A DNA stretch of 64,000 nt, from the NCBI RefSeq assembly GCF_023502395.1, contig NZ_JAMFMB010000012.1, forward strand, positions 62,001 to 126,000, read 5' to 3'. Below, in pieces: positions 17,402 through 26,806 of the stretch. Below the pieces are notes generated by a model, which was given only the letters and a program-made list of their open reading frames with translations, made no database searches and was not told the origin of the DNA. This DNA comes from Ruegeria spongiae (lineage in GTDB: Bacteria > Pseudomonadota > Alphaproteobacteria > Rhodobacterales > Rhodobacteraceae). The translations under genes and the position numbers were made by a program. Within the stretch, counting starts at the first letter, position 1. Each line of letters starts with the position of its first letter.

Positions 17402-18891
17402 CGGTACAGCCAGACTTCGGAGGCGGGCTTGCCATCCCGGCGCAATTGCGCACGCAACTCCACATGGTCACGCTCGGCGGGCTCGAACCCAAAGGCCAGA
17501 CGCAAGCCGCCAGTGTCGGGATTGCGCTGCAAGACGCCCTCTGTCACGTCGGCATGGGGCGAATAGGTGATGACATCGATACTTTCGATATCATCGAGCA
17601 GCGGCGTGTCTTCGAAATCGATCACCGCCAGACGGCCTTCGCCAAAGGTGTTGTCACCCATGGCAGTGTTGATCACCCGGGGCAGGGCGGTGCGGTTGGG
17701 CTCATGCCCCCAGGTCAGTCGATAGGCGATATCCATCTGCTCGCCCGCCGGAACCGGGGTGGCGGGGCGCCAGTAGGCGACGATATTGTCATAGATTTCC
17801 TGATCCGCCGGGATCTCGACCAGGGTCACGGTGCCCTTGCCCCATTCACCTTTGGGCTCGACCCAAAGGCCGGGGCGGCGGTGATAATGCGCTTCGAGAT
17901 CAGCGAAATCCGAGAAGGTCCGGGATCGCTGCATCAGCCCGAAGCCGCGCGGATTACGATCCACGAAAGAGGAAATCTGCAGCCGTTTCGGGTTGGCCAG
18001 CGGTCGCCAGATCACTTCGCCCGACCCGTTTTCGATCATCAGCCCGTCACTGTCGTGAACGGCGGGGCGGAAATCGTCGAACCGGGTGCGGTTGGTCTGA
18101 TCGTAGAGGAACATCGAGGTCAGCGGGCCGATGCCCACATGAGACAGCTCAGTGCGCGGGAACAGCGTTGCCTCGACCTCCATCACGCAATCCTCGCCCG
18201 GCGTGATCTCGAACCGGTAGGCACCCGAAACGCTGGGGCTGTCCATCAGGGCGTGGACGACCATGTTGCGCTGACCCGGGGCCGGGCGTTCCAGCCAGAA
18301 ACGGATGAATTCGGGGAATTCCTCGCCATCCGGCTCACCGGTGTTCAGCGCCAGACCACGGGCCGAGAGCCCATAGGCCTCGCCCAGCCCGATGGCGCGG
18401 AAATAGCTCGCGCCCTGAAACACGCAGAATTCATCGGTCAGGCCGGGGCGGTGCATCTCGGTGCGCAGGCGCAGGCCGGAAAAGCCCAGCGTCTCGTCCG
18501 AGGGCAGCGCTGGCACATCCTTGGACCGGTCGAACATGGACAGATCAAAGCCCACCGGCTGCGACGTCCCATCCTCGACCGTCAGGATTTGCACGGACCG
18601 CGGGAAATAGAGACCGGGGGCAAAGAAATCGACTGAGAAGGGCGTCTGGGTTCCATTCCACAGCCCCTGTTCGATATTGAACCGGATCGAGCGGTATTGC
18701 TCGTAGGTCAGGTCCTGCCAGGGCTTAGGAACCGCCGCGCGCATCGCATAGGGACGGCTGGCCAGATCACGCGCCTGGGCAATCACCGTTGTCCGATCAA
18801 AAGACACGCCGGACCCGGTGGCAAAACCCATGGCGGGGGCCAGCGCAAAGGCCGAAGTCGTGGTCAGAAAGGCGCGGCGGGAAAGGGTCAT
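17389..18891 (-). CDS. opgG: Glucan biosynthesis protein G
   Basis: A 500-residue periplasmic protein needed for glucan backbone synthesis and branching. The N-terminus (MTLSRRAFLTTTSAFALAPA) has a twin-arginine signal (SRRAF), as in OpgD/OpgG of this group. The body has the beta-sandwich MdoG domain, with the conserved QGLWNG, HRPGLTDEFCVFQGASYFR (partial) and DRNPRGFGLMQR segments. Starts 4 bp inside the end of opgC and overlaps opgH, so opgC-G-H are translationally linked. Confidence 0.93.
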   Translation of the reverse strand: MTLSRRAFLTTTSAFALAPAMGFATGSGVSFDRTTVIAQARDLASRPYAMRAAVPKPWQDLTYEQYRSIRFNIEQGLWNGTQTPFSVDFFAPGLYFPRSVQILTVEDGTSQPVGFDLSMFDRSKDVPALPSDETLGFSGLRLRTEMHRPGLTDEFCVFQGASYFRAIGLGEAYGLSARGLALNTGEPDGEEFPEFIRFWLERPAPGQRNMVVHALMDSPSVSGAYRFEITPGEDCVMEVEATLFPRTELSHVGIGPLTSMFLYDQTNRTRFDDFRPAVHDSDGLMIENGSGEVIWRPLANPKRLQISSFVDRNPRGFGLMQRSRTFSDFADLEAHYHRRPGLWVEPKGEWGKGTVTLVEIPADQEIYDNIVAYWRPATPVPAGEQMDIAYRLTWGHEPNRTALPRVINTAMGDNTFGEGRLAVIDFEDTPLLDDIESIDVITYSPHADVTEGVLQRNPDTGGLRLAFGFEPAERDHVELRAQLRRDGKPASEVWLYRWTT

Positions 18892-20105
18892 GTATTGGAC
18901 TTCCAGGGGTGCGATTTGAACCAGGCGGCCACATAGGCCACTCCGATTAACATTGCAAAACCAATAAGGTTAGCGGCCGTAACACTGGCAAAGTTTCGCC
19001 CAGCAGCGTCCAGAAACACGCCGATCAGACGCGCGGCGGCCATCGAGAACACAAAGACCGCAAGCGATTGCTGGCCGACCTTGGTGATCCATGTCAGCAT
19101 CACCCGCCAGACTTGCGCCAGCGCGCCGGTGCCGGTGGCCACCAGCCGCTGTCCCTTGTCCCCAGCAACAACCCAGCCCAGATAGGCCAGCGCCAGGAAA
19201 TGCATGTAGCGGAACAGGCCGAAATCGGTCTTGTCGCGGAATTCCTTGGTCAGCGGCCAGACATCGCGGATGGCGTCTCCGACCTGCCCGTTCCAGGCAT
19301 CGACCCAGAGAAAGACCTTCCACGAGCCAAACGGCGCGGACAGAACCAGAAACAACGCACTGATCCAGATCAGCAGTTTCGAAACGGGCGGGGCCGGTAT
19401 CCAACCCCGCATGAAGGCGAACCCGGTGAAGAACAGCAATTGCCAGCCAAACGGGTTGAAGAACCATTGCCGGTCCGACCACGGCTCGGCGGGCAAGGCC
19501 AATACGCCGGTCTGTGCCACGGCCCAGATGCCGACCGAGGTCAGCGCCGCTGCCCAAAAGCTGATCCGGTGCAGCGCCATGAACAAGGGCATCATCGCCA
19601 GAACCACCAGATACATCGGCAGGATGTCGAAATAGTTCGGCACATAGCTGAGGGTGAAGATGCCAACCATCTGGCTGGCCGGGTCAGCAAAGAACTTCTG
19701 CAGGTTCAAGGCACTGACGTAACTCTTTTCAAACGCACCGGAATTATCCAGCGCCGCCATGCTCATCGCCACGAAGAAAAACAGCGCGATATGTGCCCAG
19801 TAAACCTGCCAGATGCGGAAGGCGACGCGGGCGGTGCCCATCCACCAGCCCTTGCGCAGAAAAGCGCCGCCAAAGGCGATGGCCGAGGCCATGCCCGAAC
19901 AGAACACAAATATCTCGGTGGCATCCGAGAACCCGAACCGGGCCGGGATCCATCTGGACCACGGGTCGCCCGGAATATGGGCGACAAGAATGATGAACAT
20001 CGCGATGCCGCGATAAAAATCCAGCCGGGGATCGCGGGTGCGCGCGGGGGTTTCCGCGCGGTCCCGGACCATCGCAAAATCGGAAGTGGGCGAAATCGTC
20101 GCCAT
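18888..20105 (-). CDS. opgC: OpgC-family membrane protein (glucan succinyltransferase-like)
   Basis: A 405-residue protein with about ten hydrophobic helices and the OpgC/acyltransferase-3 opening RDPRLDFYRGIAMFIILVAH, in which the His is the family's catalytic candidate. OpgC proteins add succinyl groups to periplasmic glucans. Placement directly before opgG and opgH supports this. A cytosolic tail precedes the first helix. Confidence 0.9.
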   Translation of the reverse strand: MATISPTSDFAMVRDRAETPARTRDPRLDFYRGIAMFIILVAHIPGDPWSRWIPARFGFSDATEIFVFCSGMASAIAFGGAFLRKGWWMGTARVAFRIWQVYWAHIALFFFVAMSMAALDNSGAFEKSYVSALNLQKFFADPASQMVGIFTLSYVPNYFDILPMYLVVLAMMPLFMALHRISFWAAALTSVGIWAVAQTGVLALPAEPWSDRQWFFNPFGWQLLFFTGFAFMRGWIPAPPVSKLLIWISALFLVLSAPFGSWKVFLWVDAWNGQVGDAIRDVWPLTKEFRDKTDFGLFRYMHFLALAYLGWVVAGDKGQRLVATGTGALAQVWRVMLTWITKVGQQSLAVFVFSMAAARLIGVFLDAAGRNFASVTAANLIGFAMLIGVAYVAAWFKSHPWKSNT

Positions 20106-20128
20106 ACGGCTTGGGTCCTTCCAGGTCG

Positions 20129-21499
20129 TTATTCGGCAGGCACGCTTTGCGCGTTCGCTCCACCGCGCCCGGATGCGATCAATGCACGGCGGGCCAGGGC
20201 ATAATTGTCTTCACCGCCCGCGCGCTTGGCCTGCCGGTCGTCGAGGATACGTTCCACGGCGTCCAACCGCCCGGCGCGCAGGCCAGAATCGATGGTGAGG
20301 CGTTCAAACACATCGCGCTGCGCATGTGAACCGCCAGCGAGGTGCATTTTGTCGCGGGCGGTCAACAGGTTATCGAAGGCCTCGGCATAATTCCCCTCGC
20401 CAAAGGCGCAAAGCCCGCTGGCCGCAGCCAGACCGGGATCACCCATGCGCCGCGTCACGTCGCAATTGCTACGCTTGGCGTCGGCATGGATGCGGGCCAG
20501 CATTCGGGCGCTGGCATCCGCCTGATCGGTGCCGGTCAGGGCCATCAAGTAGTGAAGATCGGCAAAGATCAGGCAGCCATCCTCGGTCCGCGCGGCGCTC
20601 AGATCGGCCAGTTCGTCCCAGCGGTTGCCGACGTCGACGCCCTCCAGTTCCAGCCGCATCAGCAGCGAGGTGGCGTTCGAGATATCGCGGTAGTCGTCGG
20701 TCCGGTCCTTGCGGATTTCGGCGTCATAAAGCTCCATCACCCGGTCCACCTGACCCAGATCAAGATGCATCAGCGCCTTGTGCCACCACACATGATAGCG
20801 GAAATTGTTGCAATGCGCCCAGGCGGCCTCGCGGCCCGACAGCCATTCCAGCCCGGTTTTCGCGTTGCCGGTCATGTCATGCACATGCGCCACCGCGTGC
20901 AGGCCCCAGGCATCGTCCGACACCATCCAGAGCGCCTGCCGTCCGGCAATCTCGGCCTTGTCATAGGCGCCGGTTTCCTCCAGCGAGAACGCGTGGCAGC
21001 CCAGCAGGTAGCCGCGCCCGGCATGGTCGGGGGCATAGGCGGGCATCACCCGTTCGATCGACCGGCGCATGCCGTCGGAATCGCCCAGAACAAAGCGGCA
21101 CGCATGGCTGAGCTTCATGGCGAGCGTGTCGTCGGGATGGTCGCGCAGCACCGCCTCATAGGTCTGCACCGCTCCGGTCAGATTTCCGCTGAGCCACAGG
21201 CGCAACGCGGTGACATATTTCTGTTCGCGCAAGGTGATCGTGCCGTGCCGGGTGGCATCCTCGGCCAGTTCCAGCGACTCGGCGGCGGCGGGGACCAGTT
21301 CGCGCCGCCCAAGCAGCGACAGGAACATCCCCTTGACCGCATGGCCCAGCGCAAAATCCGGCTCAAGCGTGAGCACTTTGGCAAGATGATCGGGCGTCAC
21401 CGCGGCATGCGCCAGAAAGCCGAGCAGGACACCGTCCCATGCCTCGGCGCTGTCTGCGCGGGTGAGGCTGTTCATCTGTCCAAAAACGTCTTGTTTCAT
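20129..21499 (-). CDS. TTC38-like tetratricopeptide repeat protein
   Basis: A 456-residue soluble helical protein without signal peptide. Its pattern of helix pairs and the WGLHAVAHVHDMTG segment resemble the TTC38 family. The ATG at 21499 is preferred over an in-frame GTG at 21511. It ends 23 bp before opgC on the same strand and may be the first gene of the opg transcript, but no known role links the family to glucans. Confidence 0.75.
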   Translation of the reverse strand: MKQDVFGQMNSLTRADSAEAWDGVLLGFLAHAAVTPDHLAKVLTLEPDFALGHAVKGMFLSLLGRRELVPAAAESLELAEDATRHGTITLREQKYVTALRLWLSGNLTGAVQTYEAVLRDHPDDTLAMKLSHACRFVLGDSDGMRRSIERVMPAYAPDHAGRGYLLGCHAFSLEETGAYDKAEIAGRQALWMVSDDAWGLHAVAHVHDMTGNAKTGLEWLSGREAAWAHCNNFRYHVWWHKALMHLDLGQVDRVMELYDAEIRKDRTDDYRDISNATSLLMRLELEGVDVGNRWDELADLSAARTEDGCLIFADLHYLMALTGTDQADASARMLARIHADAKRSNCDVTRRMGDPGLAAASGLCAFGEGNYAEAFDNLLTARDKMHLAGGSHAQRDVFERLTIDSGLRAGRLDAVERILDDRQAKRAGGEDNYALARRALIASGRGGANAQSVPAE

Positions 21500-21680
21500 G
21501 CCGGGGTCCACTCTGTAATTTTTCGTAAGGCTGCCATTGCCTTAGCAAACTCTATTCAAGGCCAGTAACAGTATCGACCTCGCTCGCGAATTGGTGAAAC
21601 GGCGTGTGCGGAAAACGCGAAAAAATCCGCCGATGGGGTGGCATGTTTCAGCCGAACGCTGCCAAGACAGGCGATCTGTT

Positions 21681-22865
21681 TCAATCGTCGAAGGGCGTAT
21701 CGCTGTCCAGAACCTGATCCGTATCCGCACCAAAGACCGGCGGGGCGCGGCGATAGGTGACCGGTGTCCGGGAAAATTTCAGCGGATTGCCGATCAGATC
21801 GACAGGGCCGGGGGCGGCCTGCAATGACAGCCGCATGTCGCGCGCCGCCACCTGATCGGTGGCAAACACCTGATCGAGCGTCTGCACCGGACCGACCGGA
21901 ACCTTGACCGCCTCCAGCCCGGTGATGACCTCTGCGGTGCTGCGCTGACGCAGCGCCGGGCGCAACACCGCGTTCAGCGCATCCCGGTGGTCCAGGCGCT
22001 GGGGGTTGGTGGCGAAACGCGCATCGTCGGGCAATGCGGGATGGCCGATAAAAGTACAGAAACGCTGGAACTGCGCATCGTTGCCCACTGCCAGAATCAC
22101 ATGGCCGTCGGCGGTCTCGTAGACTTCATAAGGGACGATGTTGGGATGCCCGTTGCCGCGCCGCTGCGGTGTTTCGCCAGTGGTCAGGTAATTCACACCC
22201 TCGTTGATCAGCCAGGCGATCTGCGAATCCACCAGCGCAATGTCGATCTGCTGGCCTTCGCCGGTGCGCTCCTTGTGGCGCAGCGCGGCCAGAATGCCCA
22301 CGGTGGCATACATCCCGCACATCACGTCCGCGATGCCGACGCCCACTTTCATCGGGCTGCCCTCAGGGTCTCCGGTCAGTGACATGATCCCGCCATAACC
22401 CTGCGCCATCAGGTCATAGCCGGGCTTCGAGGCATTCGGGCCGGTCTGCCCGAAACCCGATATGGAACAATAAACTAACCAGGGAAGCTCACTTGCAAGA
22501 GACGCATAGTCGAGCCCGTATTTCGCCAGCCCGCCGGGTTTGAAGTTTTCGATCAGGATATCGGCTTCTGCCGCCAGCCGTCTGATGGTGGCTTGCCCTT
22601 CGGGCGTGGTGATATCCACGGCCACCGATTTCTTGTTGCGGTTGGCGGACATGAAATAGGCGCTGAGATCGCTGGGATTTCCTTCGGCGTCCTCGGCATA
22701 GGGCGGACCCCACTGCCGTGTGTCGTCGCCGCCCGTCGCCGGGTTTTCGATCTTGAGCACGCTGGCCCCCAGATCGCCCAGCAATTGCGTGCAGGTCGGC
22801 CCCGCCAGAATGCGGCTGAGGTCCAGAACCTTGATGCCGCTCAAGGCGCCTTCAGATACGACCAT
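21681..22865 (-). CDS. CaiB/BaiF family (class III) CoA-transferase
   Basis: A 394-residue class III CoA-transferase. N-terminal GIKVLDLSRILAGP and GDDTRQWGPP are family signatures. The catalytic Asp lies in the YDLMAQGYGGIMSLTG stretch. It has the small-domain insert and full length. The family moves CoA between carboxylic acids (for example formyl-CoA:oxalate). The start overlaps the end of the ThDP enzyme gene by 14-17 bp (two adjacent ATGs, 22865 and 22868; the downstream one is better spaced from GAGGGA), so the two are surely expressed together. Confidence 0.88.
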   Translation of the reverse strand: MVVSEGALSGIKVLDLSRILAGPTCTQLLGDLGASVLKIENPATGGDDTRQWGPPYAEDAEGNPSDLSAYFMSANRNKKSVAVDITTPEGQATIRRLAAEADILIENFKPGGLAKYGLDYASLASELPWLVYCSISGFGQTGPNASKPGYDLMAQGYGGIMSLTGDPEGSPMKVGVGIADVMCGMYATVGILAALRHKERTGEGQQIDIALVDSQIAWLINEGVNYLTTGETPQRRGNGHPNIVPYEVYETADGHVILAVGNDAQFQRFCTFIGHPALPDDARFATNPQRLDHRDALNAVLRPALRQRSTAEVITGLEAVKVPVGPVQTLDQVFATDQVAARDMRLSLQAAPGPVDLIGNPLKFSRTPVTYRRAPPVFGADTDQVLDSDTPFDD

Positions 22866-24471
22866 CATATCCCTCGCGGTCTATTTCGGCGGCGATCACC
22901 GTGAAACGGTCCGCTGCCTGCGCAGTTTCAAGGGCCGCGCGCAGCTCGGCACGGTTTCGCACGGTATGTCCATAGCCACCAAAGGCACGCCCGATGGCGG
23001 CGAAATCGTGATGCCCGAAATCGACGCCCCGGTTGGCCATCTGCCGACCCCGCTGTTTCAACTCGATCAGCGCGAGGCTGGCATCCACGAAGACCAGAAA
23101 GATCGGGTTGCCGCCCATCTCGGCAGCGGTCGAAAGCTCCCCGGCGACCATCAGAAACCCGGCATCGCCGGAAAAGCTGATGACGGGGCGGTCCGGTTCG
23201 GCCAGTTTCAGCCCGATCGCCATCGGCACCGCGCAACCCATGGTGCACAGCCCCGAGGACTGGATCAGACCGCGCGGCTCGCTACAGCCCCACATCTGGC
23301 TGAGCAGGATGCGATGCGCGCCGCTATCGGCACTGGCCAGCGTCGTGTCCGGCAACACGGCACGGGTCTCGGCGATCACTGCCGCCGGGCCCCAATCGTC
23401 ATCGGCGGGAAAGGCTGCGGCGAGCGCATGGTGGGCCTTTTCGGGCTCACCCTCGACCCATGTCGGGCGCGCCGGGATGCCCTTGGCCAGAACCTCCAGC
23501 GTGGCGGCGGTGTCGGCCACAAGGTTCACGCCTGCCTGATGCATGTAGTGATCATTCGGAACCGCCGCGATATCGATGACATTCTGCATGGCCGGGTCCC
23601 AGATCTCGCGCCAGCCAGGGCGCATTTCGATCGGATCATACCCGATGCAAAGCACCAGATCCGCGCGCTTGACCAACGACACCAGATGGCTGTCGGCCAA
23701 GGGTGACAGGCCCGCGCCACCCAGACAGAGCGGATGGTCTTCGGGGATCACGCCCTTGGCCTTGTATGTGGTCACGAAGGGGATGCCGAAATGTTCCAGA
23801 AAGGCGCGGGTCACGCAGGCCGACCCGTCATAGAGCACATCCAGCCCGATTACCGCGATGGGCCGGTTGCTGGCGGTCAGCCATTTGCGCGCCTGCTCAA
23901 CCTCGGTGCCGCAGGGGGTCACCGGGGCCGCAGGAACCAGACGGCGCAGGCGCGGGGGTGAAACCTGCGCATCCGCGACCGAGATCGGCACGTCGATATG
24001 CACCGGGCCGCAACGCGGCTGCGTGGCCAGCGATACTGCCTTGTCAGCGACGATGTCGGCGCCTTTGGCGGTCATCCGGAACGTGCCCTTGGTGATCGGG
24101 CGGAACACCTGTTGATGGTCCATCACCTGATGGGTGTAGGTCAGCGCCTCATCCGCGTCGACGCAGCCCGTCAACACGATCATCGGCACCCGGTCCTGCT
24201 GCGCATTGGCGACCACGTTGATCCCGTTCATCGCGCCGGGGCCGAGCGTCGCGAGCAGGATTGCGGGCGCGCCGTTGCGGTGATGCACCGCCTCAGCCAT
24301 GAAACCCGCCGCGTTCTCGTGTTTGGCCAGGTGAAAACTGATCCCGGCCTTTTCCAGCGCATCGACCAGGGTCAGCACTTCGCCGCCGGGCATCCCAAAC
24401 GCATGGCGGCATCCCGCCTCGTACAGCCTGCGGGCCAGAAGGTCAGCGGCGCGAATGGGGTGGTTCTGCAT
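22852..24471 (-). CDS. Thiamine diphosphate-dependent enzyme, acetolactate synthase-like
   Basis: A 539-residue ThDP enzyme with the three expected domains. The catalytic Glu is in the PYR domain (KHENAAGFMAEA), and there is a central FAD/NAD-like domain. The PP domain has the ThDP motif GDAGFLMVAGELSTA; the usual closing NN is replaced by VDAS. The start is placed at the ATG (complement of 24469-24471), because the family begins about here (PIRAADLLARRLYEAG). Pairing with a CoA-transferase recalls oxalyl-CoA decarboxylase/formyl-CoA transferase pairs or 2-hydroxyacyl-CoA lyases, but the substrate is not certain. Confidence 0.82.
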   Translation of the reverse strand: MQNHPIRAADLLARRLYEAGCRHAFGMPGGEVLTLVDALEKAGISFHLAKHENAAGFMAEAVHHRNGAPAILLATLGPGAMNGINVVANAQQDRVPMIVLTGCVDADEALTYTHQVMDHQQVFRPITKGTFRMTAKGADIVADKAVSLATQPRCGPVHIDVPISVADAQVSPPRLRRLVPAAPVTPCGTEVEQARKWLTASNRPIAVIGLDVLYDGSACVTRAFLEHFGIPFVTTYKAKGVIPEDHPLCLGGAGLSPLADSHLVSLVKRADLVLCIGYDPIEMRPGWREIWDPAMQNVIDIAAVPNDHYMHQAGVNLVADTAATLEVLAKGIPARPTWVEGEPEKAHHALAAAFPADDDWGPAAVIAETRAVLPDTTLASADSGAHRILLSQMWGCSEPRGLIQSSGLCTMGCAVPMAIGLKLAEPDRPVISFSGDAGFLMVAGELSTAAEMGGNPIFLVFVDASLALIELKQRGRQMANRGVDFGHHDFAAIGRAFGGYGHTVRNRAELRAALETAQAADRFTVIAAEIDREGYDGRI

Positions 24472-24539
24472 CAAGGGGTCTCCGGACAAACAATGAGCGG
24501 AGATTGCGCGTTGCGCGGCCAGAGGCAAGTGGAATCACG

Positions 24540-25013
24540 TCACTGTGAGGACGCAGCCGCTTTGGCGATGGCGTCGAAACGGCTGTCCAACTCCTGCGCA
24601 ATGGCAAGTAATTCGGTGCCTCCCTCCGTGTAGGGCGCAAAGACGAAAGAGGGGGTTTTGTAGGACAGCGTCGCCGTGCCGTCAGCATTTTCGGTCACAT
24701 AGAACCGGACCGGTGCCTCGATCATGGCGGCGGTCGAGGTCGCAAGCACGCGCACCGCGAAATCATTGTTGAAGACGCCAATGACGCGATTGCCCGGAAT
24801 GGTGATGCCACGCGCGGCGGCGGCCTTGGTCGGCCCGGCCTGGGTCACGACGATCAGCCCGTTCTCTTTGACGGCAGCTTTCACATCACTGACAAGCTGG
24901 TCATGGGATTTTCCGGTCGGCACAACCATCCACCCGTCGCGCGCAGACAGATCATCTGCATGGGTCACTGTGGCGGTAAGCAGGGCAACAACAAGGCAAG
25001 CGATTCTGAGCAT
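24540..25013 (-). CDS. Exported DUF302 domain protein
   Basis: A 157-residue protein with a Sec signal peptide (about 1-19, ending THA-DD) and a DUF302 domain. Recognisable parts are KAAVKENGLIVVTQAGPTKAA (partly), NRVIGVFNNDFAVRVL, and ARFYVTENADGTATLSYKTP-like text. DUF302 proteins bind small ligands or lipids in some cases; function here is unknown. It stands alone between the ThDP enzyme and cobF. Confidence 0.8.
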   Translation of the reverse strand: MLRIACLVVALLTATVTHADDLSARDGWMVVPTGKSHDQLVSDVKAAVKENGLIVVTQAGPTKAAAARGITIPGNRVIGVFNNDFAVRVLATSTAAMIEAPVRFYVTENADGTATLSYKTPSFVFAPYTEGGTELLAIAQELDSRFDAIAKAAASSQ

Positions 25014-25096
25014 GGCATCCTCCGAGGACCACGCATCCTTGATGCCATGCCATGCGGTCGGGCGACATCACATTTCCGTGGACCCGCGCCCTGCGC

Positions 25097-25840
25097 TCAG
25101 CCCGCGCGCCGGCGCAGCAGATAGATATCCATGATCCAGCCATGCTCGGCACGGGCGGCGGCGCGGGTGTCGATGATCTGCTGGCTGACCGCGCCCAGCG
25201 GGCCATGGATCAGGATCTGTTCCGGCATCCCGACAAACGCGCCCCACCAGATGTCATAGCGGTCGGCATCGAGCGACCGAAACGAGCATTCGCCGTCCAG
25301 CATCACGGCGACCGAGGTGACCGGGTCGGGCCAGCCCTCGTCGCGGATGCGGCGCCCGGTGGTGACGACATAGGGCGCGCCAAGCTCGTTGATCGGGATC
25401 GCATGGGCGGCGGTCAGCGCCTGAAGGGCGGTGATGCCGGGAACGACCCGGATCGCCGGTTTCGGGTCCAGCCGGCCCGCGATGCGCAGCGAACTGTCAT
25501 AAAGCGACGGATCGCCCCAGATCAGCAGGGCAACGCGCCGTGCCTCCGGGTGGTCTGCGATGGCCTCTTGCCAGCGCCGTGCGATGGCGTCGTGCCACTC
25601 TTCCACACCCTGCAGATAACCGTCATCGGCGCGGCGTTTGGGGATGTCGAAATGGGCAAGCGGCGGGGGTGTGTCGCTCAGGCCTGTGATGATCTGTTCA
25701 CGCAGACCGGCCAGATCCTCTTTGCCGCTGCCCTTGCGGGGGATCAGGATCAGATCCGCGTTGCGGATCGCACGCGTGCCCTCGCGGGTCACGTGATCGG
25801 GGTTGCCGGTGCCGATACCGATCAGGAAAAGCTCTTGCAT
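25097..25840 (-). CDS. cobF: Precorrin-6A synthase (deacetylating)
   Basis: A 247-residue SAM-dependent methyltransferase of the tetrapyrrole methylase fold. It methylates C1 of precorrin-5 with loss of acetate in the aerobic B12 pathway. It opens with the fold's first loop (LFLIGIGTGNPDHVTREG) and has LLIWGDPSLYDSS in the second conserved region. The start (complement of 25838-25840) excludes 16 upstream residues that fall inside an intercistronic hairpin. It follows the cbiM-like gene behind a cobalamin riboswitch. Confidence 0.92.
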   Translation of the reverse strand: MQELFLIGIGTGNPDHVTREGTRAIRNADLILIPRKGSGKEDLAGLREQIITGLSDTPPPLAHFDIPKRRADDGYLQGVEEWHDAIARRWQEAIADHPEARRVALLIWGDPSLYDSSLRIAGRLDPKPAIRVVPGITALQALTAAHAIPINELGAPYVVTTGRRIRDEGWPDPVTSVAVMLDGECSFRSLDADRYDIWWGAFVGMPEQILIHGPLGAVSQQIIDTRAAARAEHGWIMDIYLLRRRAG

Positions 25841-25848
25841 AACAGACA

Positions 25849-25879
25849 ATGGCTCCGACCCTTTTTGAGTCGGAGCCAT
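25849..25879 (-). promoter_or_regulatory. Perfect 11-bp hairpin between cbiM-like gene and cobF
   Basis: ATGGCTCCGAC (25849-25859) pairs with GTCGGAGCCAT (25869-25879) around a 9-base loop. On the transcript it lies 20 bases past the cbiM-like stop and ends 8 bases before the cobF ATG. The GGAG that could serve cobF is inside the stem. It may act as an attenuator, an mRNA-end stabiliser or a translation block; there is no long U-run. Confidence 0.55.
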
Positions 25880-25899
25880 CCTTTGCACGTTAGATCAGG

Positions 25900-26577
25900 T
25901 CAGGCCGCGTGATAGAGGCGCGAGGTTACCAGGCCGGAGTCTTTCAGGCCCTTCAGCGACTTGGCGCCCGCCAGAACGGCGAGGTCAAAGACCGGCTCGA
26001 CCAGAACCACCAGCATGTAGGCCATGCCAAAGCTGCCAACGGCTGCCATGTTCTCAGCGCCGAAACCCTGACCGTAAAAGGCCCAGAACGCGACCCAGGC
26101 GATCACGCCGCCCTGATAGGCCGCCGACAGTTTCAACACATCCGCATAGCCCAGATCGACATAGGCCACATTCTGCGGCAGCGCGCGTTTGGCCAGCGCA
26201 TGAATGCCAAAAAGCGGCACCAGCAGCGTAGTCAGGTTCACGAAATACATCGGCACGTCACTGGGCGCAAAAAGCAGACCCTGAATGGCCAGACCGGCGG
26301 CAAGGCCCACAGCGGCGGGCGCGGCGCCCAAAATCAGCAGCAGCGTGGTGCCGAGGATGAAGTGGACTTCCGAGATGCCGACCGGGAAATGCGGCAACAC
26401 CTCGAAGAAGATGAAGACGCCCAGCGTGGCGGCGATGCTGCGAGCCACAAAAGAGGTCGCGGCGCGTTCCTTCAGATCATCTGCGATCAGTTTCAGGGAA
26501 TAGCCTGCGGCAGCGGCCGCTGTTCCATAGGCGAAAACCATTTTTGCGCCATGGACGACACCCGGTTCGATATGCAT
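25900..26577 (-). CDS. CbiM-like cobalt ECF transporter permease
   Basis: A 225-residue integral membrane protein with about six helices that begins MHIEPGVV. The N-terminal Met-His-Ile is the hallmark of CbiM/NikM substrate-capture subunits, where the amino group and His2 bind Co2+ or Ni2+. The start (complement of 26575-26577) is fixed by this motif and by AAGGAG upstream. A cobalamin riboswitch lies directly in front, supporting cobalt as substrate. No cbiN, cbiQ or cbiO partner is seen in the window, so it may act alone or with genes elsewhere. Confidence 0.8.
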   Translation of the reverse strand: MHIEPGVVHGAKMVFAYGTAAAAAGYSLKLIADDLKERAATSFVARSIAATLGVFIFFEVLPHFPVGISEVHFILGTTLLLILGAAPAAVGLAAGLAIQGLLFAPSDVPMYFVNLTTLLVPLFGIHALAKRALPQNVAYVDLGYADVLKLSAAYQGGVIAWVAFWAFYGQGFGAENMAAVGSFGMAYMLVVLVEPVFDLAVLAGAKSLKGLKDSGLVTSRLYHAA

Positions 26578-26635
26578 GTAAAGTCTCCTTCCCGCCAACC
26601 CCGGCGAATACGTGTGCCGGTTGCCCGGCTGTTTC

Positions 26636-26800
26636 AATTCACGGCAGGTTTCCTGACTCACGGATCGTCACACGCGCGGGCCTTCCCGGCATCATGCCAG
26701 TGGCGGATACCACGCGTGCTTCCCGATTACAGTTGCGGGGGCAGTCGGGGAGTTGCACCCCGTTCCCTTTTCCCCGAACCTTGCGGCCCGGGCACCGTAG
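26636..26800 (-). ncRNA. Cobalamin riboswitch upstream of cbiM-like gene
   Basis: Read on the minus strand this leader shows the full order of class-I cobalamin aptamer elements. It has GGTGCCCGGG, then AAAGGGAACGGGGTGCAA, the conserved GCCCCCGCAACTGTAA core, the B12-box GCCACTGG, GGGAAGGC and finally a GTGAGTCAGGAAACCTGCC segment. It ends about 60 bases before the ATG. A small hairpin (CGCCGGGGTTGGCG) just before the AAGGAG ribosome site could be the expression platform. It should repress cbiM-like and cobF when adenosylcobalamin is plentiful. Confidence 0.95.
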
Positions 26801-26806
26801 TTGCAC

